From assembly GCA_036745245.1 (NCBI GenBank), contig DAIOGN010000005.1:1-48267 (forward strand): DNA of 48,267 bases. Direction: 5' to 3'. The stretch's first letter is position 1. The number at the start of each line of letters is the position of its first letter. This document shows, piece after piece, positions 18,601 to 25,143 of the stretch. Source of the stretch: DAIOGN01 sp036745245 (GTDB taxonomy: Bacteria > Zixibacteria > MSB-5A5 > JAUVRN01). The notes below the pieces were generated by a model that worked only from the letters and a program-made list of their open reading frames with translations, was not told the DNA's origin and did not search any database. The position numbers and the translations under genes were made by a program.

Positions 18601-19246
18601 CGACGGCTGGGCTTACGACATCGGCTACGGAGGTCTCGACCACGTGCTGTCGTTGCAGTACGACATCAACATCCTCGTGCTTGACACTGAGGTCTATTCC
18701 AACACGGGCGGCCAGGCCTCCAAGTCCACGCCCTTGGGCGCGGCGGCGAAATTCGCCATTCGTGGCAAGGAGACTAATAAGAAGGACCTCGGGCTCATGG
18801 CCATGAACTACGGGCACGTGTACGTAGCCTCCGTGGCCTTCGGCGCCAAGGACACGCATACGGTGAAGGTATTTCAAGAGGCCGACTCGTATCCGGGCCC
18901 GTCGCTTATCATCGCGTACAGCCATTGCATTGCGCACGGCTACGACATGGCCTTCGGCGCGAGCCAGCAGAAGGGCGCCGTGCAGAGCGGCGTGTGGCCC
19001 CTGTACCGCTACGATCCCCGACGTGTGGAGCAGGGGGAGCCACCTTTGATCGTGGATGCGGAAGGTGGCAAGTTGCCGGTGCAGGAGTACATGAAAAACG
19101 AGCAGCGGTTCCGCATGGTGGAAAAGGTGAATCCCGAAGGCTTCCGTCAATTCGCCAAAGGGGCTCAGCACGCCGCCGTGCGCCGCATGGCCATCTATGA
19201 ACACATGTCCAACCTCAGGCTGCCAAAGAAAGACGGCACCTCGTAA
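15671..19246 (+). CDS. nifJ: pyruvate:ferredoxin (flavodoxin) oxidoreductase
   Basis: The 1191-residue single-chain PFOR converts pyruvate, CoA and oxidised ferredoxin into acetyl-CoA and CO2 in the cytoplasm. Domain order is normal: the N-terminal pyrimidine domain (NEVAAIYPITPSSTMGE), domain II and the gamma/EKR domain. Next come two 4Fe-4S motifs, CIQCNKCAFVCP (from Cys697) and CTGCNLCVEVCP (from Cys753). The TPP-binding domain comes last, with CAGCGETPY, GDGWAYDIGYGG and VYSNTGGQASKST. The ATG at 15671 has GGAG 7 nt upstream and matches the family N-terminus; the frame is open further upstream but looks non-coding. A DHOD-like gene follows after 32 nt. Confidence 0.97.
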   Translation: MRNARKATLDGNEAAARIAYRINEVAAIYPITPSSTMGELCDEWAARGQTNIWGQVPRIVEMQSEAGAAGACHGALQAGALATTFTASQGLLLMIPNMYKIAGELTPYCMHVAARTLATHALSIFGDHSDVMACRQVGFGLLASSSVQECQDMALIAQVVSLRSRIPFLHFFDGFRTSHEVSKIELLEDEVLADLVGMEHVLAHRQRALSPDHPVLRGSAQNPDAFFQAREAINGFYDACPGITSEVMAEFAKVSGRTYHLYDYFGDPNAERVIVLMGSGSETVRETVDYLREQGESVGVLVVRLYRPFAAADFLAALPASTRSLAVLDRTKEPGAPGEPLYQDVITTLHEAIASGDSKWQKMPRVIAGRYGLSSKEFTPAMVKAVYDELAAPSPKRHFTVGIQDDVTHLSLSYDSEFDIEPKDVVRAVFYGLGSDGTVGANKNTIKIIGEETDFFVQAYFVYDSKKSGAMTISHLRFGPRPIRSTYLIRRAGFVACHQWSFIEKMDVTEIAAQGATFLINSPHGPDEVWDHLPREVQEAIVEKKLRVYVIDAGEVATQAGMGGRINSIMQTCFFALSGVLPREEAIAKIKGAIEKTYAKKGAEVVRRNHEAVDLALQHLHELKVPAQVTSKFSRPPLVAENAPEFVKRVSAVLLAGKGDLLPVSAFPVDGSWPMSTSQWEKRNVGLEIPIWDPSVCIQCNKCAFVCPHAAIRAKIFEPEHLTGAPEGYQANDFKSRELPGLKYTIQVAPEDCTGCNLCVEVCPAKDKSNPRHKAINMQPHGEHVEREKKNFAYFLDLPEFDRTRFDQLDVKTTQFMEPLFEFSGACAGCGETPYVKLMTQLYGDRALIANATGCSSIYGGNLPTTPYRTNAQGRGPAWANSLFEDNAEFGLGFRLAIHAHQDMAKRILVDMSGVVGDELVKALLEADPYTEAGIAQQRERVELLRQRIAHVDTPDARRLHRRADYLVRKSVWRVGGDGWAYDIGYGGLDHVLSLQYDINILVLDTEVYSNTGGQASKSTPLGAAAKFAIRGKETNKKDLGLMAMNYGHVYVASVAFGAKDTHTVKVFQEADSYPGPSLIIAYSHCIAHGYDMAFGASQQKGAVQSGVWPLYRYDPRRVEQGEPPLIVDAEGGKLPVQEYMKNEQRFRMVEKVNPEGFRQFAKGAQHAAVRRMAIYEHMSNLRLPKKDGTS

Positions 19247-19278
19247 ACGCGAGGAGGCCTGAGCGCGGGAGACCACCT

Positions 19279-20274
19279 ATGGATCTGTCCACCACCTACA
19301 TGGGCATCAACCTGCCGCATCCGTTCATGGCAGGAGCGGGACCTCTGGCCGAGTCTGTGGAAAGGGCACTGCGACTCGAAGACGCGGGCGCGGCGGCCGT
19401 GGTGCTGCCGTCCCTGTTCGAGGAAGAGATCGATGCCGAGTCTCTGGCCACGCAGGAGGCCACCGAATCGCTCTCCAACTCACATGGGGAAGCGGCTTCC
19501 TACTTCGCCCTCCCGGAGGAGTTTGCGGTGGGGCCCGACGCCTACCTCGAACTGCTCCGGCGTATTCGCGCTTCCGTTGACATTCCAGTGTTCGCTTCGC
19601 TCAACGGGTACACGCCGGGAGGCTGGCTGAAGTACGCGAAGTACATGGAGGAGGCGGGAGCTTCCGCTCTGGAGCTGAACCTGTATGTGGTGTCCAGCCT
19701 GCCGCACGAGACGGCTTCCGATATCGAGTCGCAATGGGTCACGATGGTGCGTGACGTGAAGGGGGCGCTGAAGATACCCGTGGCGGCAAAGATCTCGCCG
19801 TTCTACACGTCGCTGGCGCACTTCGCCTCCCGCCTGGAGGCTGCGGGCCTGGACGGGCTCGTGCTGTTCAACCGGTTCTACGAGGCCGACCTCGACATTG
19901 AAGAGCTGGAGCCGGTGTCGCGCCTGCACCTGTCCACGTCCGACGAGCTTCTGCTGCGGCTGCGCTGGCTCGCCATTCTGTCGGGCACATTGCAGCGCAC
20001 CACCCTTGCCGTGGCGGGCGGCGTGCACACGGCCGATGACGCCATCAAGGCCACCATGTGCGGGGCTCGGGCGGTTCAAATGGTGTCGGCTCTCCTGCAA
20101 CACGGAGTGGGGCACATGGATGTGGTGATGCAGGACCTGGTGCGCTGGATGGAGGAGAAGGAGTACCACTCGCTCCGGCAGATGCAGGGGAGCATGAACA
20201 TCATGTCCACGCCCGATCCGAAGGCGCTTTCCCGCGCCAACTACATGCATCAGCTCCGCACGTGGCGGGAGTAG
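19279..20274 (+). CDS. dihydroorotate dehydrogenase-like flavoprotein
   Basis: The 331-residue TIM-barrel protein resembles class-1 dihydroorotate dehydrogenases and PreA. It has GAGPLAES near the N-terminus, AAKISPF with Lys171, and an FMN-phosphate end of the AGGVHTADDA and GARAVQMVSALL type. The segment that holds the catalytic Cys or Ser in true DHODs (NLSCPN) reads LELNLYVVSS (131-140), so it probably does not oxidise dihydroorotate. From memory, this subgroup commonly neighbours PFOR genes, as here (32 nt after nifJ, probable operon). Its function is unknown; an electron-transfer or redox role beside PFOR is inference. A module C palindrome begins at the stop. Confidence 0.85.
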   Translation: MDLSTTYMGINLPHPFMAGAGPLAESVERALRLEDAGAAAVVLPSLFEEEIDAESLATQEATESLSNSHGEAASYFALPEEFAVGPDAYLELLRRIRASVDIPVFASLNGYTPGGWLKYAKYMEEAGASALELNLYVVSSLPHETASDIESQWVTMVRDVKGALKIPVAAKISPFYTSLAHFASRLEAAGLDGLVLFNRFYEADLDIEELEPVSRLHLSTSDELLLRLRWLAILSGTLQRTTLAVAGGVHTADDAIKATMCGARAVQMVSALLQHGVGHMDVVMQDLVRWMEEKEYHSLRQMQGSMNIMSTPDPKALSRANYMHQLRTWRE

Positions 20275-20363
20275 ACTGGGGTCAGACCCCAGTCGTCAGT
20301 TTGCACACTCTGAAAAAGGGGCCAGCACACTTTTTCTGCGGAAAAGTGTGCTGGCCCCTCTTT
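20274..20363. repeat. composite repeat: module C palindrome plus tight module A hairpin (copy 4)
   Basis: Module C is a palindrome, GACTGGGGTC-A-GACCCCAGTC (20274-20294), whose first base is the last base of the DHOD-like stop codon. It is followed by GTCAGTTTGCACAC. Module A arms (20313-20335 and 20341-20363) form a near-continuous hairpin with a loop of about 5 nt that ends 7 nt from the convergent barrel-protein stop. It probably terminates transcription from both sides. Confidence 0.92.
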
Positions 20364-20370
20364 CGGATTC

Positions 20371-21753
20371 CTACCGGATCGGCAGGGTGAAACCCACGAG
20401 CACCTTGATGCGCTTGTAGGTGGCTTCGCCCAGGGACAGGTCGGACTCCAGCCCCTGATCGGCGCGGGCGGTTTCCAGGTCGGCCTGCGACTCCACCGGA
20501 CTCTCTCCGAACGAATAGGTGCCGCCCAGCGTGAACTCGAGCGCCTTGAAGGTGAACTCGGTGCCGAATGACGCGTGGTAGATGTTCCAGTTCGACAGCG
20601 TGACCGACTGCACCAGCGATCCGGTGTAGGCTGAACGATCCAGGGCAAAGCCTGCGTACAGCGCCGTCTTGGTGCTGAGCCGGTAGCTCCCCCCCACGGC
20701 CCAGTTGGTCACCGAAATCGCTTCATGCACCAGCTTGGCCTGGCTCGTGTCGACCGGAACCTTCCACGCCACCTCTGCCCCTTCCATCACCGTGTATGCA
20801 TCGATCGCTCCGAACCACTCCGTGGAGAAGTACGCGCTGGCGCGCTTCCCCACCCAGCTGAACCCGAGCGCCGCAGACACGGGCGACTGGTAACGCGGTG
20901 AGAGATCCTCCTGGTAGTCCGCAAGGAGCTGAGCATCCTCTGTGCTGTCGCTGTCGATGTCGATCCCGGTGAGCGACTGGTGCACGTACGAACTACCGTC
21001 GCCGAGCAGGTGCAGGCTGGGGGAGGTCACCGTGAATCCTGCGGTCCAGGAGCCACGATCCCACATGAACCCCACTTTGCCCAACACACGCGCCGTCCAG
21101 AACTGGTAGTCCTCCACACTGATGGCGGAGCCGCCCTGTCCGCTGTCGGACACCAGTGCGGCCGTGAACTCGCGGCGCGTGCGCTGGTTGCGGTAGGCGC
21201 CATACACGCTGGCGCCGAAGCCGAACCCCGCCTTCAGTCGCCGTGATAGCGTGACCCCGCCCCATGATTCTTCCGCCTTCTGGCGGTAGTTGATCTGACC
21301 CGAGAGGTGCTCATCCCCGGGCGCCGGCGTGATTCCCTCAAGCGAGCCGATGCCGCGGCCGGTGAGTTCGAACTCGAATTTCTGCCGGGTCAGGTACGAA
21401 TAACTGTAGATCCTGCCGCGCGTGGTGTCGCGCGCAAAGGCCCCGGCGATGAGCGCGGGGGCGCCTCCGAAGCTGGACCATGAGATTGAGGAGTCCTGTT
21501 GCTTGTTGGGATTGAAGGCCAGACTGTTGTACTCGGCTGCCAGTGCCGTGGTGAACAGCTGGGGATTGGTCTCCAGGGCCAAGCCGCCCGGATTGTAGAA
21601 CGAGCCCGACAGACCCGATGGGGCGCCGACTACAGCACCAGCCAGGAACTCAGCGCGCGTGCCGTAGCGTTGATTCCAGTAATGGGTGTCCTGCGCCGAA
21701 GCGGCTGACCAGGTGAGCAGGGGGATCGAAATACAGATGGCTAGTCGGCGCAT
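20371..21753 (-). CDS. outer-membrane beta-barrel protein (FadL/OmpP1-like)
   Basis: The 460-residue precursor starts with MRRLAICISIPLLTWSAASA, a clean signal peptide. The mature N-terminus contains GAVVGAPSGLSGSFYNPGGL. This resembles the FYNPAGL-type motif after the hatch of FadL/OmpP1/TodX transporters and related PorV-like barrels. The rest is alternating beta strands ending in IKVLVGFTLPI, consistent with a 14-strand barrel. A role in uptake of hydrophobic compounds is possible, but substrate and subfamily are not determinable. The ATG at 21753 is preferred to an in-frame upstream start at 21822 that would bury the signal peptide. The gene is convergent with the DHOD-like gene. Confidence 0.78.
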   Translation of the reverse strand: MRRLAICISIPLLTWSAASAQDTHYWNQRYGTRAEFLAGAVVGAPSGLSGSFYNPGGLALETNPQLFTTALAAEYNSLAFNPNKQQDSSISWSSFGGAPALIAGAFARDTTRGRIYSYSYLTRQKFEFELTGRGIGSLEGITPAPGDEHLSGQINYRQKAEESWGGVTLSRRLKAGFGFGASVYGAYRNQRTRREFTAALVSDSGQGGSAISVEDYQFWTARVLGKVGFMWDRGSWTAGFTVTSPSLHLLGDGSSYVHQSLTGIDIDSDSTEDAQLLADYQEDLSPRYQSPVSAALGFSWVGKRASAYFSTEWFGAIDAYTVMEGAEVAWKVPVDTSQAKLVHEAISVTNWAVGGSYRLSTKTALYAGFALDRSAYTGSLVQSVTLSNWNIYHASFGTEFTFKALEFTLGGTYSFGESPVESQADLETARADQGLESDLSLGEATYKRIKVLVGFTLPIR

Positions 21754-22174
21754 GCGGCACAGGATCAAGCCGCGGCAGTGCCGGGTCAAGTCCGGGGGTG
21801 AATCCGCGTGGATCATGCGCAAAGGCGCGCAAAGGTCATGGCGCAGCCAAGTGGTTGCGGCAGTTATCTCCCGGACGTGACGTGCGCAACTCGATTGTGC
21901 CGAGCGTCCCGGGGAGCCGGTCCAATGTCACCGGCCAGCTGGTGCGGCGTGCCGCTATACCGGTCTCCGGGCGGAAGGGAGACACGATTCAGTCAACTGG
22001 CACGAATCTTGTAATCCACCAGCGCGGGAACGGCTTCCTCGTTCCTCGACGCGGATAGCATGCGGGCCCGCTGCTTCTAACGGAAGCCGAGAGTGTAGAG
22101 ATCGGGCGTTGTGTCACCCCAAAGGGTGGCGGTTCCCACAAATCCATCCACTCAAAGGCCAACCCAATATCGTC
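21754..22174. other. non-coding divergent interval
   Basis: This 421-base stretch separates the barrel gene (minus) from the DUF4160/DUF2442 pair (plus). I see no gene with a ribosome site or family resemblance in it. It holds a sigma-54-like site at 21998-22012 and a short hairpin-capable run, TCACCCC-AAA-GGGTGG, near 22119. Nothing else is clear. Confidence 0.5.
21998..22012 (+). promoter_or_regulatory. imperfect sigma-54 promoter-like site
   Basis: TGGCAC (21998-22003), 5 nt, then TTGT (22009-22012) matches the -24 element fully and the -12 element except for T instead of C in the GC pair. It points towards the DUF4160/DUF2442 genes about 160 nt downstream. This is a weak call because of the -12 mismatch. 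Confidence 0.3.
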
Positions 22175-22435
22175 ATGCCGGTCGTCTCGATCTTCTTTGG
22201 CATTGTGATTCGAATGTATTATCGCGAGCATGGTCCACCTCATTTCCACGCCGAATACCAGGGGCAGAGGGCTACGTTCAGTTTCAATGGAGACTGCTTG
22301 AATGGAAGCATCGGCTCTCACAATGCATTGCGACTGATCAGGAAATGGAGTGTTGCGCGTCGGCTGGAACTAGAGTCAAATTGGGACCGAATCAGAGCAG
22401 GGGAGCCTCTTGAGAGCATCGCGCCCCTGGATTGA
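22175..22435 (+). CDS. DUF4160 domain protein
   Basis: The 86-residue protein spans a whole DUF4160 domain: MPVVSIFFGIVIRMYYREH, then PPHFHAEYQG, and an ARRLELESNWDRIRAGE-like C-terminal part. The conserved REHGPPHFHA stretch is diagnostic. The biochemical role of the family is not established. A DUF2442 gene follows after 10 nt, a pairing seen in many bacteria that has the look of a toxin-antitoxin-like module. That function is inference. The ATG at 22175 matches the family N-terminus; upstream codons would add non-conserved residues. Confidence 0.85.
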   Translation: MPVVSIFFGIVIRMYYREHGPPHFHAEYQGQRATFSFNGDCLNGSIGSHNALRLIRKWSVARRLELESNWDRIRAGEPLESIAPLD

Positions 22436-22445
22436 GGAGGCACAA

Positions 22446-22697
22446 ATGGACTCACTTCCCATGGTGGTGTCCGCGGAATACAGGGGTGAATACAGAATCT
22501 ACCTCACCTTCAGCGATGGAGTGAAGGGGACTATCGATTTCGGGCCGTGGCTGTCTGGCCCGGTATTTGAGCCGCTGAAAGACCGTGCCTACTTTGCGCG
22601 ATTCTTCATCGACGGCGGTACTGTCGCCTGGCCCAACGGCGCAGATATCGCACCTGAAACACTGCATGAACAGGCCAGGTCGCACAGCGTGACCTGA
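22446..22697 (+). CDS. DUF2442 domain protein
   Basis: The 83-residue protein matches DUF2442: VVSAEYRGEYRIYLTFSDG, then GTIDFGPWL, a PLKDRAYFARFFID stretch and WPNGADIAPETLHE at the end. An AGGAGG ribosome site lies 5 nt before the ATG at 22446, which rules out the longer in-frame start at 22410. It is co-directional with the DUF4160 gene 10 nt upstream. The family has no confirmed function; it may be the partner protein of DUF4160. It is convergent with the S9 peptidase gene. Confidence 0.87.
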   Translation: MDSLPMVVSAEYRGEYRIYLTFSDGVKGTIDFGPWLSGPVFEPLKDRAYFARFFIDGGTVAWPNGADIAPETLHEQARSHSVT

Positions 22698-22714
22698 CCG
22701 GGCCGCAACGAGTA

Positions 22715-22733
22715 GGTCGCTCGCTTAGCGACC
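22715..22733. terminator. hairpin between convergent DUF2442 and S9 peptidase genes
   Basis: GGTCGCT (22715-22721) and AGCGACC (22727-22733) form a 7-bp stem with a 5-nt loop. It overlaps the S9 stop codon and lies 17 nt after the DUF2442 stop. There is no T-tract, so intrinsic termination is uncertain. Confidence 0.4.
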
Positions 22734-24893
22734 GGTCTCGATAGCTCCGGTAACCGCCGTTGTGCGGTACGACATCCCAAGCTCGCTAAATAGAAACACA
22801 TACACGTCGGCCTGGCGGTCCACCACGCGCGAGAGCGACGTGCCTCGCCCGTGCCCGGTGTCCATGCTGGTGCGCAACAGAATCGGGCGCTCCGACGATG
22901 TCGCCGCCTGCAGCCGGGCGGTCATCTTCCGCGAGTGCGCTGGATTCACGCGGCCATCGTGCACGCCGGTGAGAAAAAGCACGGCTGGGTAGGCGGTCTG
23001 GTCCTTCACGCGGTGGTAAGGTGAGTAGCCGTACAACGCTTTGAACTGCTCCGGGTCCTTCACCGTGCCGAACTCTGTCGTGTTAAATTCGCCATTGGGA
23101 TCCAGCTCCACGCGCAACATGTCGTAGAGGCCCACATGCGACACCACGGCCCGGAACAGGTCGGAGCGCTGCGTGAGTGCCGCACCCATGAGCAATCCGC
23201 CGTTGCTGCCGCCCTCGATGGCCAGCCGCTCGGGGCGCGTGTAGCCTGCGCTCACCAGGTACTCGCCGCAGGCGATCAAATCATCGAAGACATTTTGCTT
23301 GTGCGTGAGGTTGCCCTGGCGATGCCACGTCTCCCCGAATTCTCCGCCGCCGCGCAGATTCGCGATGGCCAGCACACCCCCCTGGTTCAGCCAGATGGAG
23401 CGTGACGTGGAGAAGTTGGGTGTCTGGCTGGAGCCGTACCCGCCATAGCCGGTGAGAAGAGCCGGATGACTGCCGTCGAGCGCGATGCCCTTGTTGCGCA
23501 GGATCGACATGGGAATCTGCGTGCCGTCTTTAGACGTGGCCGTGGCACGGATCACCTCCACCTGGCTGTAGTCGGCGAGCGTTGCATCGGCCAGTGCAGA
23601 ACGCTCAACCGTGCGGGAGGCGGCTTTATACCGATACCATGCCCCAGGCTCTGTGTAGCTGGAGGACCGGAAGAGAATGTCGTCGCCCTCGAGCGCCAGA
23701 AGCCCGCCGATCGACGAGACCGGTTCCACCTGCCAGGGAGTCGACATCCGTCCGTCGGCATCGAACACGCGAACGCGCGAAGGTCCCCCGACGATATCCA
23801 CCACGTACAGTCTCGTCGCCGTGGGCAGGAAGTCCTGGATGGCGACGTCGCTTTCCGACACCACCACGGTGGCGGCGCCCAGCTCGGATTCCCCGGGAGC
23901 CAGACGGAGAATCTTCCCGTTCGGGGCGCCCTTGTACGACAACAGATACATCGCCCCGTCGGGCCCGAACTTCGCTCTGCGAGTGCTGTCGGCGAACTCT
24001 GTGACCTGTTGCCAGCCCGACGGCGGGTCGAGCAGGTAATGCGCATGCTCACCGCCATCTCCATTGGAGACTTCGCTCACCAGGAATCGGCCGCCGGGCG
24101 GAGTGAACATCTCGATTTCGGCGATGCGCGGGAACTCTTTGCCCACGGAGTAGCGATCTTCTTCATGATGCGTGCCCAGCTTGTGGAAGTACACTTGCTG
24201 GTAGAAGCTGAGATCCGCCTCGGCGCGCTCTCCCTCGTGAGGATAGCGTGTGTAGTAGAACCCGTCGTTGTCGGCGGTCCAGGCCACGCTGCCGCCCGCC
24301 GTGGGGCCGTTCACGCGAGGCACGACATCCTCGGAACGTGTTCCGGATTGCGCATCGTACACATACACCGTGCCGTACTCACTGCCGCGGCGCGACAGCG
24401 ACACCGCCACCTGCTGTCCATCGTGCGAGGGCACGAAGAAGTCGATGGCCGTGGTGAGCGACGTATCGAGCGTATTCAGATCGATTAGAACGCGCTCGCC
24501 GGACAGGTCGTTCTCGTTGTCCAGTGTCACCAGGAACGGCTGCTCATGCGGCGGCTGTGATTTCATGGCGTACAGCTTGCCGCTCGCATATTGGAGCCCA
24601 TAGTACGACACCTGCTGCGCACCGAGCAGCCGCCAGAGTTCATCCTTCAGCAAAGCACGCTCCGGAATGGCATCGAGGTGTGAGCGGGTGAGGAGATTCT
24701 GCTCGTCCGTCCAAGTCCGCACATCGGGATCGTCCCAGGTCTCCAGCCAGCGGTAGTCTTCGAGGACCTTGACTCCGTGGTACGAATCGAGCACCGGCTT
24801 CTTCGCCGTGGCCGGTGCGCCTGCGTTTGCTGGAGTGAGGATGCCCAGAAGGGCAAACAGTGAGAAGGTAACTCGAATCAGACCGGACTTCAT
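22725..24893 (-). CDS. prolyl oligopeptidase family serine peptidase (S9A), exported
   Basis: The 722-residue protein starts with a signal peptide (IRVTFSLFALLGILTPANAG). An N-terminal alpha segment with EDYRWLE, a seven-bladed propeller (about 90-440) and a C-terminal alpha/beta-hydrolase domain follow. The catalytic triad is visible: Ser563 in EGGSNGGLLMG, Asp646 in HDGRVNP and His681 in TGHGRGT. S9A enzymes cut short peptides after proline. Family members are often cytosolic, so the signal peptide places this one in the periplasm or outside. It probably works with the secreted M1 and M13 enzymes. Confidence 0.95.
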   Translation of the reverse strand: MKSGLIRVTFSLFALLGILTPANAGAPATAKKPVLDSYHGVKVLEDYRWLETWDDPDVRTWTDEQNLLTRSHLDAIPERALLKDELWRLLGAQQVSYYGLQYASGKLYAMKSQPPHEQPFLVTLDNENDLSGERVLIDLNTLDTSLTTAIDFFVPSHDGQQVAVSLSRRGSEYGTVYVYDAQSGTRSEDVVPRVNGPTAGGSVAWTADNDGFYYTRYPHEGERAEADLSFYQQVYFHKLGTHHEEDRYSVGKEFPRIAEIEMFTPPGGRFLVSEVSNGDGGEHAHYLLDPPSGWQQVTEFADSTRRAKFGPDGAMYLLSYKGAPNGKILRLAPGESELGAATVVVSESDVAIQDFLPTATRLYVVDIVGGPSRVRVFDADGRMSTPWQVEPVSSIGGLLALEGDDILFRSSSYTEPGAWYRYKAASRTVERSALADATLADYSQVEVIRATATSKDGTQIPMSILRNKGIALDGSHPALLTGYGGYGSSQTPNFSTSRSIWLNQGGVLAIANLRGGGEFGETWHRQGNLTHKQNVFDDLIACGEYLVSAGYTRPERLAIEGGSNGGLLMGAALTQRSDLFRAVVSHVGLYDMLRVELDPNGEFNTTEFGTVKDPEQFKALYGYSPYHRVKDQTAYPAVLFLTGVHDGRVNPAHSRKMTARLQAATSSERPILLRTSMDTGHGRGTSLSRVVDRQADVYVFLFSELGMSYRTTAVTGAIETGR

Positions 24894-25085
24894 GCGGGCA
24901 CCGCCTTGAGTGAGGGTCGGGACGGTGTGCTCTCCTCGGGGCGAGGGGCACGGTCTGCCAATATACCCTGCCCGAAGGTTGCGACCAACAGTCCGATCAG
25001 CACATCGCCGTGCCGGCGTCCATCTCGGGAGCAGCTCGGTTGTATTACTACGGGAGGAGAGACTGGGACTCTAACCCAAAAGAGA

Positions 25086-25126
25086 AGCCAGGCCCGGGCA
25101 CGCACGCCGCATGCCCGAACCTGGCT
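25086..25126 (-). terminator. Rho-independent terminator of the tilS-hpt-ftsH operon
   Basis: AGCCAGG-C-CCGGGCA (25086-25100) pairs with TGCCCG-A-ACCTGGCT (25112-25126) around an 11-nt loop. Read on the minus strand the stem is followed by TCTCTTTT. It lies 17 nt beyond the ftsH stop. Confidence 0.75.
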
Positions 25127-25143
25127 CCAGGTAAACTGCAGAT

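Noticed and set aside
17651..19276. 541-codon open frame on the minus strand across nifJ
   Set aside because: It is antisense to conserved Fe-S and TPP domains of PFOR; it is His/Arg-rich low-meaning sequence with no ribosome site.
25055..25080. Minus-strand tRNA T-arm-like sequence (GGGTTAGAGTCCC)
   Set aside because: The T-loop lacks the invariant C, and no matching acceptor, D or anticodon arms exist around it, so no tRNA is called.
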